NCBI GenBank assembly: GCA_950022655.1
Contig: OX465580.1
Location: 100,024,797 to 100,088,796 of the forward strand
Direction: 5' to 3'
DNA from: Alentia gelatinosa
Lineage: Eukaryota; Annelida; Polychaeta; Phyllodocida; Polynoidae
Length of the DNA stretch: 64,000 nt
The notes beneath the pieces were generated by a model. It searched no databases, had not been told where the DNA came from, and was given only the letters and a program-made list of their open reading frames with translations. Position numbers and translations under genes: made by a program. This document shows positions 35,390 to 48,512 of this stretch, in pieces (within the stretch, counting starts at the first letter, position 1; every line of letters starts with the position of its first letter).

Positions 35390-37420
35390 TAAAATACAGA
35401 ATGTGAAGCACACGCCAGTATGCATACCTTACTAAGATCCAGAACCCTCTACCCTCAGAGCAGATGTCTAAACATGGTAGAAACACCTAAACGCAACCTC
35501 CCGAAGGCCCATCAGCATTCTAATCCGTGTGATCTGATTGGTCATTTCTCACATCACCGATCGATGGAGAGCTAGTATCCTCGGATTTCGGGGCTGGCGT
35601 ACCTGTCGGCGGCGTTGATGTCTCCTTAGCTGCAGCTATCAATAAAGTCAACGAATGAGCTGGTTCATGTTTACGCCGGTATTACTCCTCGCACGACATT
35701 ATTGATATGGATTCGTATTGTGATTTATTGAAGTATTTATAGTGAGCTTTACACAACTCAGTCCGGACGTTCACAACACGGTCGTGTCCGCCTATGAAAT
35801 TGGTTACTTGAGCCTAACATAAGGCCAATGTTATGAGTGTTCTCAGAGAGAAACCTCATTGTTTTAATGGGTAAAGAGAACTTTCTTTTTCTTCATATAA
35901 TGTTAATGTATAACGATGTTGGAATGGGACAATAAATCATTTGCCTATTGGTAACGTATATCTTCCAGAATGCTCAGGTATCGGGGAACACTGGTTTAAT
36001 GACAAGGACTATGATAATGGAAACGGGGACGTTTATATTGAATAAAGAGTCAAAGAATATGCACATCATGTCTGTTTAACTGGTCGCCTGGGAAGTTTTA
36101 ATGCGATTTCCGATTACATTCCGCCAAGACACGCAGAACTTTTACCCAAGTGGAACTAGTTCGATCAAGCATTAGAAAAAACATGTATTATGTAGGAATC
36201 GCGAAGTCTTCCCGCCCATGAGGTTGTAGTTCTTGTGTTTCGGATAGTTCTAACAGAGACTTCTTCTCGATTGAAAAAATCAGCTCTATGTATGGATACA
36301 GGCAGATGAAAACGCTGACATTACTGTGCCTGCATATTTTCATGTATCATGGTTCTCGACATTCAGTCTTTCACTGCCTTACTCTCTATCCGAATACGGA
36401 ACGTGTGTAGCATATCTCCGTCCTGAACTCTCTGCATATACAACACTTGCCGATCTGAACGCCGTCCACTGAATACCGTGTGATTTCCCATACATCACAC
36501 AAATATATGCAAATATATGGCTGGAATCATACGGTTCTCCATATTGTGAGACATTCAAATAGATACGGACTGCCTTTACTCATACATCTCCCTCCCAAGC
36601 GCCTGTGAAAAACATCTGCTAAAGATGCATTTCAAATCAGGTGTACTATGTTAATAATGATTTGCGTTCGCCATCTGGAAAACTGGCCAAACGCTCGTTT
36701 GTGAAACATGTGCAACAAGCTAGTTACATTTTTCAGAACCTCCCATCAAACTGTCATCTCGAACACAGCCCCCACTGTAAGTAGGTCTACGCAAACATAA
36801 AGTTTTATATTCATAGGCAAAGATTATTTACTGAGAATTCCTTTGATTTTCTATCCTTTTTACTGGAGCTGGGGCAAAAGGTATTGGTGGAATATAGAGT
36901 AGCTGAAATTGAGAGAAGAGTCCATAAAATCAGTCACAATGAGTTACTAAAATAGAACTTTCATAGGTATCTGATGACTAGTTGAATAGTGTAGTAATCT
37001 ATAATCAGTAAGGAATATGTTAGTGTTTCTTCTACGTTGAATTTGTATCTCAATTACTTTGCTATATTTTCTGACCAAGTGACTAAATGAGTGACAAATA
37101 TATGTTTTGTGATGTAATGTGACAATGTGACAGGAGCGTTGTCCTGTGTGTCTCAATCGAAAGGGAAGATGAAGGGAAAAAAAGAAGCAAAACTCAGACA
37201 TCTCAATAGCATTTATAAATAGCTTTCTGGCGAAAACAAACTGCCATTCTATAGAAAGTAGGTAAAATACTGAAAAAAAGAAATGTCAGTTGAAATACAT
37301 TTAAGATGGATGAATATAATGTTTATTCGAGGAATAAATGAGCTGGTTCCAATATTAAAAGGAAATAGAAACAAGGTGAAAAAGTAGGTCTATGCAGTGT
37401 ATAATGGTGAAAGCAGCCCC
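35390..37420. other. No feature recognised
   Basis: Two kilobases of unique AT-rich DNA with only short frames. I saw no repeat, hairpin or coding-like block. Confidence 0.5.
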
Positions 37421-37694
37421 GGGCAGGTGCAGACAGAACCGAGCAGCTCCCAGATGCATCTCTGAGCAGCTCCGAGCAGGTGAAAATATCTCCAAGCACT
37501 TTCATAACTCTGAGCAGCTCTAAAAAGGTGCACATATCTAGAAGCATATCCTGACAGGGACAAATATCAGCTATGAGCTGTACACAACTCCGAGCACCTC
37601 TGAGCATGTGGGAGTATCTTAGAGACGATCATAACAGGTGTGAATGGTTCAGAGCGGCTCCTAACAGACGCGAATATCTGCGAGCAGCTGAGAG
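37421..37694. repeat. Degenerate minisatellite, period about 30 bp
   Basis: Roughly nine diverged units built on CAGGTGCGAATATCT followed by CCGAGCAGCTCC. Unit edges are recognisable at GGGCAGGTGCAGA, GAGCAGGTGAAAATATCT, AACAGGTGTGAAT and AACAGACGCGAATATCT. Divergence suggests an old array. Confidence 0.75.
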
Positions 37695-37774
37695 AATCTA
37701 TGGTTAGAGGACCAAGTTACACATAAATTCTGAATGTTAAATCAATGGTGCAACATCATAGATCAATGAAAGTC

Positions 37775-38284
37775 TAAAACCCGGCGTCCAATGAGATTAA
37801 AACCGTCAACGTAAGGCCTTACGAGGCAACACCCGATAAAAAAAGCAAAGTCGCGTAGGAAAGTAAGCTAAAATCGGTGCAGTTGATCACCTGTCTGCGA
37901 TGACCTTACGATACACACCGCCCGTCTACGATTTGTTCCCAATGAAAAATGATTTTTATTTAAGTCTAGGGGTCTCAAAATTCATTCTAGATATAGTTTG
38001 ACTTGAAACCGAGCATTTGATATATGAACGAACATAAAATGTTGTTTTATACATGCTGGTAAACCAATTCATTCATAATCATGCAATCAGACTGCACTAT
38101 ATATTCAAAACGTCGGAACCGTCATCACCTAATTGTTGTACCTAGAAATCGATTACGATGCAGGCCGATGTATATATTCCAGACGTTTGTCTTCTATACA
38201 GACCTTCCCGATTTGTCTACAATTTCGGACATGCTGCATCGTAAGGTCTAGATTTGTAATGTAGTAGGTGGACGCCAGGCCTTA
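37775..38284. mobile_element. Family A element, copy 3
   Basis: Starts TAAAACCCGGCGTCCA and ends GTAGGTGGACGCCAGGCCTTA, flanked by TA on both sides. Internal blocks ATCGGTGCAGTTGATCA and CCGATTTGTCTAC match the copies at 1595 and 57843. At 510 bp it is the longest copy; its middle is AT-rich and not shared with the short copies. No transposase. Confidence 0.75.
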
Positions 38285-38688
38285 CAATTCAAAGCATTAT
38301 CTGCGGCTGTCGACCCACACAATAAGATTAGCAACACAGCATGGTTTGTGGGAAATTGGATTGCGGCAAATCTTGATCAAAATCGTTTGGGTATTGGTTC
38401 TTGGGGAATGGCTGTTGTACCATCTAGACAACTACTAGTTACCCCCTGAACAGTTATGTATACATGAATTATTATATACCTATTCTGCTGATAGGCATAT
38501 AATACGTTTCTGTTTTGCCTCTAAGGTGTTTGTTTTATTATCAGGGGGGTTTATTTCGTTATCAAGGATGACCACGTGATACGACTGTTATGGCAATCTG
38601 CGGCATGTACCCTACACATTTCGCGTGTGACGACCGTAATCTGTATGTGTATAAGTGAGAAATCTTAAATAATTTCAACATAAGGGTA
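38285..38688. other. No firm feature
   Basis: A plus frame without ATG runs on from the family A end for about 55 codons to a TGA near 38447. It has no recognisable family and is probably chance. Confidence 0.4.
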
Positions 38689-38778
38689 TATAATGATAAT
38701 AACAGCAACAATAATGATGATAGTGAGGAAAATGATGAAAATGATAATAATGATAATAATAATGATAATAATAATAAT
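38689..38778. repeat. Imperfect (AAT/GAT)n triplet repeat
   Basis: Mixed ATA, ATG and AAT triplets over about 90 bp. The Ser/Leu-rich minus frame across it is an artefact. Confidence 0.9.
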
Positions 38779-39236
38779 TCTCGGGAAATCAATGTAAACA
38801 TAAAGTCACCATTAAAAGAAAAATAACAATTTTTCCACATCCTTTGAAAGAAGGCAAACATTCAACAACAACGAATCAGAGCCACGAACAAAATACAGAG
38901 TTATATACCCAGGCTCTAACTACAGGCCATCATCTACCAACGACCTATGTTGCCAAGAATTAAAGAGAGGAGGCCCAAGTCGATGTGGTGCCGACTGATT
39001 TCCTTCGTTACCAAGTCATGAATGAAGAGTAGCTGGGACAAGGCTCGGCGCCGCGCGTACCCCGGCTTCCACGTGAGGGTCGGCCGGGCTAACTGCTCCG
39101 TTTCCGGGCAAAGATAGAATGGGTCGTGTTGATGCATACAAAGATACTGTATTAATTATCGCTATCTTCCATCGCCACCCACTTTGCAAAGAAACCCATC
39201 TTTCTGCAATCCCTCACCTCCCACAGCCAATCATAG
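38779..39236. other. No gene; short GC-rich patch
   Basis: A GC-rich patch at 38985-39115 (GGCTCGGCGCCGCGCGTACC) stands out from AT-rich flanks. No exon recognised. Confidence 0.45.
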
Positions 39237-39852
39237 AGATTGTTGCCTGGGTCTTGCACTCTTGGGTTATATACCCAGAGTTATATACCGTCATCACCTA
39301 ATTTCTTCTCTTTCCTCTTATTCCCACACTCTTTTCAGTGCTTCCCATCTATTTATGTATTCGTTAACTGCAGGAGTCGACACTGAATACCTAAATTGCT
39401 ACTTCCGTACATTTCATCGCTCGCCAGTCTGTTCGTAATTGACGGTGGTCAGATTCATTTGAAATAATAGAAACATTATAGCCTATTAACCATATCGTGT
39501 TGGAAAGTTGGTAATTACACGTGCTCGACCCGGGAGACACAAACAAATATGTACAACAAGTCTATCTGTTGAAAGGGAAGTGTGCCACATATAGCAATAC
39601 TGGGACTGGTTGTTTTTCTTTTACATTGTATAAGGCAATGCACGGTAACATGTATTAGTAATATTAAACATTCAGTTTTCCTATAATATGGGCCTTCTGT
39701 CTTAAAAACACTGTTACGAATCCACAATATCTTGCATACGGTAACACAGTCATTAGCAATCCAAACACGTCTATAAGATACACGGATGAAAGCACTTAAG
39801 CTTCTCCACCAATCAGGTTACCCAAGAGTGCAAGAGCCAGGCAACAATAGGG
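39237..39852. repeat. Inverted repeat pair enclosing about 550 bp
   Basis: ATTGTTGCCTGGGTCTTGCA, then CTCTTGGGTTA at 39237-39268, is the near-perfect inverse complement of GGTTACCCAAGAGTGCAAGA, then GCCAGGCAACAAT ending near 39852. The arms are about 33 bp. This fits a non-autonomous DNA element, but I cannot see a target duplication. Confidence 0.6.
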
Positions 39853-39906
39853 TGTTCAGGCACCACTCGGTCGTTGTTCAACTGCTGGTTCCCAACTTCA
39901 AAGAAC

Positions 39907-40286
39907 TGGGACCTGTTTCAGTAGTTTCGTGACATTAGGCCTAGACAGACATCAAAGCGGCACCAACAGTGCAAGCAACAGCGGAAATTATTTTGTCAGG
40001 TTTCAAAACGCATGTCACAGTTAATATCAAATATCAGCGGATCGGAGCAACCGATTTTCTTCATATCTGGAACGATTATAGGTTATATGTATCCCTTACT
40101 CGTGTCAAAGTTTCATTGCTTAATTTCTTACGGGGAGTGAGTGAAATTGTCTAATACTTTTGAAACCAGACACACCGTGTTTGGGGTCTGTCTTGTTCTA
40201 AGTGCCGCAACTTGTGTTGATCTTTCCGTATGGTTTCACAGACGCCATATAGACATGTCACAAAACTACTGAAACAGGTCCCAGGT
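39907..40286. mobile_element. Terminal-inverted-repeat element, about 380 bp
   Basis: GGGACCTGTTTCAGTAGTTT, then CGTGACAT at the left, is matched in inverse by ATGTCACAAAACTACTGAAA, then CAGGTCCC at the right. The 28-bp arms differ at one or two positions. A short plus frame inside (39969-40154) has no recognisable product. It begins 55 bp after the inverted repeat pair ending at 39852. Confidence 0.7.
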
Positions 40287-41212
40287 GTTGGACCACTGAC
40301 GAGAAACACCTTGCCTGTTAAGATATCTCTCCATACAGCTCTATACACATAAATCTTTTTTTTTTTAACCAAACACTAAATGACGTCCCCTGGATGTCGG
40401 CAATGGAAGGGATTGGTCACTGAGCAATACTGCAGGTAGTGATGCCTTCATCAAACTACAGGCTGGATGCCGACGTAAGCATCTCCGCCCCAGCTCCTCC
40501 ATTACTTTACTGTAGGTTGTCCACCCTCTTTACCTTGTCACCTGGGCGGAGATTGTGTGTACATAATACATCATAGGCCTGTTAATCGTTTTACGGTCTC
40601 TGCACTTAAAAGGGACGGGTACAAAGAGGACGAAATAGATATTGTACCCGGGGATGGGAGCCCTTTGAGGTTTGCAGCTTAGGGAAGGGTGTTGCAGTAA
40701 TATGGCCAACCTCAGCAAGTGTCAATGATTCACGTCCTCAAATAGATAGATATAGAGGTGATTATAGCTATGATTCCCTCAATAAGAATCTTGTATTTAC
40801 TGAAAGTAATTGTATCTGGTTATTCCTGGGAACAGGTTAATACTAAATCTACAAACCACTCAGTCGCTTGTTAGTTCAAGGAAGACAATTTATTTAGTAG
40901 ATGCATCGATCTATACCGTTATTGAATTGATATAGTAGACGTGGCTCATCGGTACCATTTGGGTTTCAGCTACCGATGAGAATAAAATATATTGATGATA
41001 TCTATTAGTTGTATACCTCCTTTTATTGTCCCCTTCTACTTGTGATACTCTACAATAAGCAGACTCCACTTTTCCCAGAAGATAGACGAGAGGAAGATAT
41101 TAACATCGGATATTTATGTGAGTCAAGGTAGTATATATAGACATTGTATGAGTGGCAGGAGAGAACACATCTTCATGTAAACTTAGACGAGCCGGCGCAT
41201 GAATACACAATA
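40287..41212. other. No feature recognised
   Basis: Unique DNA with a T-run at about 40357-40368 and no recognisable repeat or exon. Confidence 0.5.
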
Positions 41213-41338
41213 TTGACTGGTTACATATACAAGCGGTTGACATCTTGTAATATCCGAGCACATGCGGGGATATTGCGCAGATTTAACTCAGAGTAGCAAC
41301 CGCTTTTATCTGAAACCAGTATATATCTGAAACCAGTA
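41213..41338 (+). mobile_element. Family C element, copy 3 (core only)
   Basis: Starts TTGACTGGTTACATATACAA and ends CCGCTTTTATCTGAAACCAG, with a 20-bp partial duplication of the right end (TATCTGAAACCAGT again at about 41325-41338). The 200-bp downstream part of the other two copies is absent. Confidence 0.7.
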
Positions 41339-44145
41339 GGCTATGCGTCGACTAAAACATTTGATGTTAGGCTAAATTACGGTAGACTCTTTTCATTAAT
41401 TTTGGGTATATGATAGATATAAAACACCTACCTTGGTTGTACAGTACGGTTAGGTCGTTAGTATGTTCACAACATGGTCATAATCCTTTAGTCTTAGCTT
41501 CTACACAAAAACAAAAATAATTTTCTAATCTGGTAGTTCTTCTCCAAACTGTTCATTATGTCAGAAATCAAATATTCTCCTGCTGTGTTTTCTGCTGTTC
41601 TGCACTACCTTAAATCAATTTAATACACCTATTATTACTTGGGTTATTTCTCAATCAGTGTTCTCTTTTTGTGCTACTGAAGTATAGTCTAGTTGCCAAT
41701 GGGTTCTATTAATTATTTGAAGGAACTTTACACAATGCTAGAGATATGATGTGTTAAGGTTTTAGTGTGGGATAGGGATGCCTGTCTTTTATCATATACG
41801 TATGCACGTACCTTTTTAAATAGTTACCTACCGTTGTGCCCTATAACTTATATATTGTCTACGGCACTGTACCCCTCCATGCTATACATATGCCACCCAC
41901 ACACTGTGACGTCGAATCCCTTCCTCACCTACAACGTACGCACCCATTTTATGAATTGCGCGCCCACCCACACCAAACCTATAATACAATATTTCACTCA
42001 TCACTCACTTTATAGGGTATTATCACCTCATATTTACATTTATGTATTCATGACATATTTTAATAATTAACCAACATTATTCAAATTATATTAATAACAT
42101 TAATTACTACGATTTGATGAATTTCATCTATCCCTACTCTCCACCTTTCTTTTTATTTCACACTACGTGGTAGCTCAATGACAGGTGACATGTGATACGG
42201 GCCTACTAATGAGTTCCATTATTCGGATTAAAGTTGATCTGATAGGTAAGTGTATAAGTTAATCATCATTTTCCTCCACAGTGAGTGAGAGTGTATCCAC
42301 ATGAGACCTCTAGTCCCTCATAAGCCACGCTAAGAAAGTCGATGAATGGCCATAGAATTGGATTTTTCCTCAAGGTGGCTTACCTTCTACCAGGATGAAG
42401 CGAAATCTCTTTCTCATTTGTGGTGCCCATTCTAATCATTTCATATTTTTTTCTTCTCTGCTTAGTAGTTTTAAGGCTGCCTAATATGATCTCTTTCTCT
42501 ATATCTCTACCCGGTTGTTCTGTTTTATATCACGAGTCAACCTAGGTAAGGAAACGTCAGCCTTGGTAAGAAAACGACAGTTACTGCACCCCCAGCAGTG
42601 TTATGTAAGTTCAGGGTGTCTATAAGAAGACTCGTATCTTAGTTTGTGTGAGATGCTATAACTTATCTCCTAATAGAAAAGTTCCGATAAACAGATATTG
42701 AACCATACACTTGTTGTTTTCTCATCACTCCCATTCGCAACACAATAAGAAAAAGCGCCGGAAAACATGCACCAGAATGAAATTGGAAATGTAATATCAC
42801 GAAAAAGTAGATGCAATCAAATCTTTAGATTTACGATTGGTTTTCTCCTCCACGAGTTTATTCATATTCATTGAAATCTGATCTAGCAATAATCATATTG
42901 GATTTTCGGTATATTTAACCGTTAGTTACAAACTTTACACAATAAAACAACACATAGGTTCTGGGTGTAAAGGGCCACGTGCATTATGCATATATTATGT
43001 AAAATAACTTTCTACATCAGAGACGGCCTTTTTTCACTTACAACGAACGTCGATAGCGGCCGTTTTAGGGGGTAAGTGTTGCAGAGGCAAAATATTTTTT
43101 TGTTTATCGCACACACGTGCTGCGATACGACTGTTTCGGTGGATTCGGGTGTTCCTTGGTTGTGACGATTGTCAGTTAGCGCGGGTGGTATGGTCGCCCA
43201 AATGGTCATAACGGAAGACACTTTGAGACTTGTCGTGCAGGTCCATTAAATGGGCAGTTTTAACTTAGATTTTATAATCCTGAAATACATTCGAATTTAA
43301 GAGATATTTTTAGGGAAGGAGTCTACAAATCTGGCATATCTATATCCCCATTTTCATGATGTCCTACTCCGCCATCTTTTGCATGACCTACTACTATGCT
43401 CGATTTTATTTGAGTAGGGTAGGATCAAAGTCACTCCATAACAACAACATCCATTCAAAAAGTTAAACATGTCTCACGTATGAAATACTAAATTGAAAGA
43501 GGGACCTGTCCGCGTTGCCTGATCTTCAAAGAAATATTCTGAATATCTGAGTGCTGACATCAGCCACTGTTAGTTGCAAAAACGCTCTCACAGCGGGTGC
43601 AGGAGGTATTGTACGGGATCAATGCTGGGAGAGTGTACCTGAAGGTTGTGCAATGACCACAGTGTGTCATCCCCTACTAACCCATGAGTGGAGGCCAAAA
43701 CTTCAGACGGTTTTGACCACCATGACACAAGTCAGGGGTCAACCGAGGTCGGATCAGGTCATGAATCCCCTGTAACTCCAACCAACCACAGGCCTAAAAC
43801 AGTGTTGTGGTCCTGTAACCAGAGACAACCACACACAAGAACCAATAGAATTTCGATCTGGAAACGGAAGTACGTTTTCCAGCGCGAAACTCGTGTGAAA
43901 ATTGACTTACCTGGTCAGTTGTGCAGTCGTACCCGGACAATACGCCTCGTTCTAGTCACTAAATTTTGGTAGTTGGGCCAGAATTTTAGGACTAGAGTGT
44001 GCTATACATTCATAACATCAAAATATTCAGCGAAATATTGATGAGCTGACATCGTTCCCATACAAATTCAAAATGGCGGCATACTGCATTGCTCACTTGC
44101 TTTCCAATCATATTCTCTGTTAAACACACGCTTACTGAATAGCAG
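41339..44145. other. No feature recognised
   Basis: Nearly three kilobases of AT-rich DNA. A short doubled motif (CTAGGTAAGGAAACG, CTTGGTAAGAAAACG) lies near 42542. Frames at 43551-43972 on the plus strand have no recognisable family. Confidence 0.5.
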
Positions 44146-44215
44146 CCAATCATCGGCTAGACAACTGGAGAGTTAATTAGCATATTTTTGCGCATACGCA
44201 GTGGACACATCCAGT
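44146..44215 (+). repeat. Relative of the 33255 segment
   Basis: CCAATCATCGG, GGAGAGTTAATTAGCATATT, TTTGCGCATACGCAG and ACACATCC align in part with GGAGAGTGACGCTAATTTAC, TTGGCGCATGCGCA and GCACATCC at 33261-33315. The NRF-1-like palindrome is degraded here and a CCAAT lies upstream rather than downstream. Confidence 0.45.
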
Positions 44216-45042
44216 GTGTTGAACATGGTATTTCAATTTGGTTCAGGTTAAATAACTCGAATATGTGAAATCAATCGATAACAACAAGTTACTCATTCTT
44301 CCTCATTGCCAAGTTACGCCTATTGACAGTCGCTCTAAGGTATCGTATTTATCTGCTACTTGTTGGAAACACCTGTCCCCTTTCTCAAGTGCCAAAATGA
44401 CAGGAGTATGTGTCTGACATACAGGATGCATATCTGCTCAATATGCATACCCTGGCACAGCTCACGCCCTGCCTGCACACCTCAGACCCGCCGCACGCAG
44501 ATATTATCCGTGTCAAGGACGTGGAGGCAAAAAGGGGGCGTATTTATATCTTCTATCACCTCTAAATGCTTCCGCACCAAACTGGGTAATATATCAGCGA
44601 CACTATTTGATAGATGATCAAGATGTATTTATGTAGAGTTCCTATCCTCTATAAAAAAAAAAGATGAAACCTAAAATGAAAACACTATAAAATAGGTCTC
44701 TCAATTAGTTTTTCTATTTCTCTTTTCCTCACTAAGAGTATAACATACGAGCATGTACCCGCTTAACTAGGAGCCTTGTGGGCCGGCGAGGAGTTTTTAG
44801 TTTTAATGACCTGAACCTTTCGCAGCCCCTCAGAGCAGCTCAATGGCTTGGCTCGTCGGTCCGACTCTAGCTATTCAATTACGACAATGTGTAAAAGCCG
44901 CTTAAAACCCAGACCCAGACAACACACAATTACGGCGCACAGATAAATTACAGCCCGCTCATTTTGTGGGTATATAGTGGTGTTGGCGGGTGTCCGTAGT
45001 ATGCAAATGAGTGGAATCCTAAATGATTTGGGGAATGTGGGA

Positions 45043-45043
<1 letters not shown>
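44216..45043. other. No feature recognised
   Basis: Unique DNA, with a 10-A run near 44654. Confidence 0.5.
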
Positions 45044-45101
<58 letters not shown>

Positions 45102-45106
45102 TATAT
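45044..45106. repeat. (TA)n microsatellite
   Basis: A TA repeat of 63 bp with one TAC interruption near 45095. Confidence 0.97.
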
Positions 45107-47214
45107 GCCGGATCTTCTAATAATTGCTCATGTGCAACCTTAGTTTCTCTACCAATGACTCTCCACAAAGTAGAAGAGGCTGTTATCTCATTCAGGGATC
45201 ATTGGGTTAGACTTGCACAAGGTCTTCTGCAATCATCATTTTGAAACAGGTTTTGACAAAGTCATATTAATCATGTGTTCTCCATCTGTATTATCATGTG
45301 GGTAACGAAGAAAAAAACAGGTTTAATACTTTTAAACTTATATGAGTACTAAATCAAGAAGACCATTTATGACACCCTCATTGCACCTTTGATATCATGG
45401 CAGTATATATATGGCAACATTACCATTTAACATCTTTTAATTATAAGAAATGACAGAGATTGACATGGCAGGAGCATGGAGAGACCAAGAATGAATCTGG
45501 ACTCTTTGGGGGAGATATGAATACACCCTGTCAGCAGCAACTTCATTTTATCAAGATACAACTAAATACATCACGGACAATGCTCCAACAACTAAAACAA
45601 ACACAGTGTAATTGAATGTTTTGTAACATCGAAACTTTTAAACGAGAAATCTACAAGAAAGGCACCAGGGTGTGAAGATAAGATTGTCAGACCAGACCCA
45701 CTGTCTGGGGAGATTCAAACTATTGATAAAATTTTCCGTCGGCCAGTACAGCAAAGAGGAAACCATACTGTAGCACTGGCCATCCTATTCCTTATGTTAT
45801 ACACAAGGATATTTCCTTTTCCTCAAGATTGTTTATTCATAACATATGTTAAAATCAATACCGCACATAATGAATGCACCAATGGGTAAGACAGTGAGAT
45901 ACAATTACTGTATACTCCACGCCAATATTGACAAGGTATCAGCCCTTAGCAGCACAACAGACCACTACCGTTAGCGTATTTAGTAATGCCCCTCAGCCTT
46001 AATTAGGGAAATGCAGCAAAATATCTGTATACATATATTTCATGAAAAATATGATATGCAATAAATTGGCAGCATCACTTTGAGTATATAAGGTACAAAT
46101 ATATAAATGTAGTTCGTGTGGGATTGGTTTAGTCCTCAAATATTCTAAAGAAGCCCTTTCAAATAGTTAAGGAAAAACCTTTTATGCTCTGTTAAGGGCA
46201 GAAGCGTTATTAAATGTCTTCTCTGACGTAAATCTCTACCAATCTGGTGTAATCAACCCGTTATGTAACCTATCAAGTTTTTAGGCGCGTTATTGTTCTT
46301 GGTAACGAGCTTCAAACAGCTAGTGCAATGATGGCGGCTCAGAAACTGTCGCTGGTGACATACGTAGCTCTTTTTACATATCTAGAACAGTCATTCTCGA
46401 ATTGAAACCGTCACACGAGATTTACAGCTTCTGACACCCATTTGCAAAATGAAACAACTAATTCAGATTATCTTGGCGCGAACCGTCACCTGCTAATGCA
46501 TTTCAGCAATTTAACACATCAGCACTATGAAGGATGATGATATAATATACACATGGATCATCGGAGGAGGGTACATGTGTATAAAAGGGAAGATCGTTGC
46601 TTATAAAATGCATCCTAATTCCGGCCAGCATCTTCTTATTTCAAATTCCGAAGGGCTAATTCCGAACTTAGAGAGATTACAGTAAAGAGACCACGTTAAA
46701 CATCGGGGGGAAATAGCAACAGAAAATATAGCTACTGTTGTTGTTCCATCACACCGTGCTTCGTAGAGACAGAAGACAGGAAATTAAATTGATCAGACAG
46801 TGACCTTTTTACCTTGCTGTTTCTGTCACTGATTTCAATATTAGGTTATTGGTAAAGTCAGTCTACAATAACGATTTTGCTTTAGTCACAACCTTGCCAA
46901 TAGGAACAAGCAGGCTTGGGTCAGAAACCATCTGCAGCTGCCAAAAGCAAACAGGCCTATAATAGGCGAGATAGAATGGATTATGGAGATTTTGCACACG
47001 CTGTACTTTATGATCCTCTCTGTACTTATATACGGTACCCTTTGGTTAGATTTCCGCATTACTGATTTAGGGGAATGCAACATTCTGTCTGAATTAAAAC
47101 TACTTTCTATAATAATGAAAAGTTATTCAATGCCTTATGACCGGAAGAACAAGATGATAAAAGGGAATGTGTTATTGGATTCTTTTGAAGCGCTGACAGT
47201 ATCGCCAACTGCAT
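45107..47214. other. No feature recognised
   Basis: Two kilobases of AT-rich DNA. A TATAAAAGG at 46580-46588 is the only promoter-like motif and stands alone. Confidence 0.5.
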
Positions 47215-47491
47215 TAGGTGTGGCGTCCACCTACTACGATAGAAATTTAGAGCTACCGATATGGCACCGATACAAAAAGCAAATATCGTAGACATAAGCA
47301 AAATCGTAGACATATGTCTAGACATGCCAATCCACCACGCATTGTATGGGTTTTTATCGGTGTCTAATCGCAGAAACGTGGTCAACTGCCCTGATATTAG
47401 GTGACCTTCCGGCGCGATTTTTATTTTTTATTGGGAGGTGTTTCGTAGACCATATCGGAGCCATATCGTAGTAGGTGGACGCCAGGCCTTA
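47215..47491. mobile_element. Family A element, copy 4
   Basis: Starts TAGGTGTGGCGTCCACCTAC and ends GTAGGTGGACGCCAGGCCTTA, flanked by TA on both sides. It is the same short form as the copy at 57843 but inserted in the opposite orientation, as seen from CCACCACGCATTGTATGGG here and its complement there. It is 277 bp with no gene. Confidence 0.85.
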
Positions 47492-48049
47492 CAGTCTTAA
47501 TCAAGACAGAATCGAGAAATTGCATATCACAACGGTAACCATTGTGACTAGTTACAGGGATACTTTGGCTCTAATGATAGGTGCTGGGTATAGGTTTTAT
47601 CATTAGGATTATATACCAAATCAAGAGTCCGCCAGATGAAGACTCATAGAGGCGATGTTTATATTTTCAATATCAAGTGTACTTAGATTAAGAAGATTGC
47701 TATTGGTGATTGCATTTACCTTTTCTGGTAGATTGTAGACACTGGGTGTACTCATAAATTGTCATTGGTAAGTATATTTAGACCGAGTATACTGTCCATG
47801 CTTAGTTTATTTAGGTTAAATATAGTATATGGGGTTTAAACCTGCTCAACGCCCGATATTCATTCAGTCTACACGTCTCTTTACGATGGGCAATTCATCC
47901 CATACCATGACACGAGACTGTCCCGATGCGAATGCCAGAGTCGTAACGTGAAGCAATGAATCTGTTGGTTAGGGGGGACTGTAATAAATAAAGGGTGCTA
48001 ACAACTGTGATCAGTTTTGGTGCTGCTATTGCTCACCATCAAATCGTAA
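47492..48049. other. No feature recognised
   Basis: Unique AT-rich DNA. Confidence 0.5.
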
Positions 48050-48510
48050 CAAGCCGGATGTTTTAAACGCCGTTTTTGCAGTCGCTCTGTCTGCACGGAC
48101 GGAGATTATCACGGGACGGAACGCGCTGTGGTGTCAGTGGGAGAATGTTTGGCCCTGACTCTACTTCCTTATTTCCATGCCTTGAAGGCGGCCAGTGCTT
48201 ATCGAAACGTTTGCCAATGACCCACCCCGTCCCCCCTGCCCCACTCTCTCATCACCATCTGAGGTCGGTATTGGTATTCGCTACCTCACAGGGCCAAGCA
48301 TTAATTTTTCACTCGTCGAGGCTGTTTTCTTAATTCCCCAAGCAGGAATTAGAACGGCGTCAATACCAATTAGGCCAGGAGGCAAAATAGCACTCAGGGC
48401 CTTAAATCAATCGAGGCGGCGGGGACCTTTTTAGTCGAGGAAGGGCAAACTCCAAGACCTCGCCCGGAGACCTGTCTATCACCCCCTTCGCTGGCCTCCA
48501 CGTCCCCTTT
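48050..48510. promoter_or_regulatory. GC-rich block with homeodomain-type sites (candidate regulatory DNA)
   Basis: Contains GCATTAATTTTTCAC, an inverted pair TTAATTCC...GGAATTA (48330-48337 and 48345-48351), ACCAATTAGGCC and CTTAAATCAATCGAGG within about 130 bp of GC-rich sequence. Clustered TAATT cores in GC context are typical of developmental enhancers. Open frames on the plus strand here show no domain. Confidence 0.35.
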
Positions 48511-48512
48511 TA

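Noticed and set aside
38285..38447. About 55 open codons running on from a family A end
   Set aside because: No ATG, no clear acceptor site and no recognisable protein. This length of open frame is common by chance.
46580..46588. Isolated TATAAAAGG as a promoter
   Set aside because: A single AT-rich motif in AT-rich DNA without other promoter elements or a following exon.
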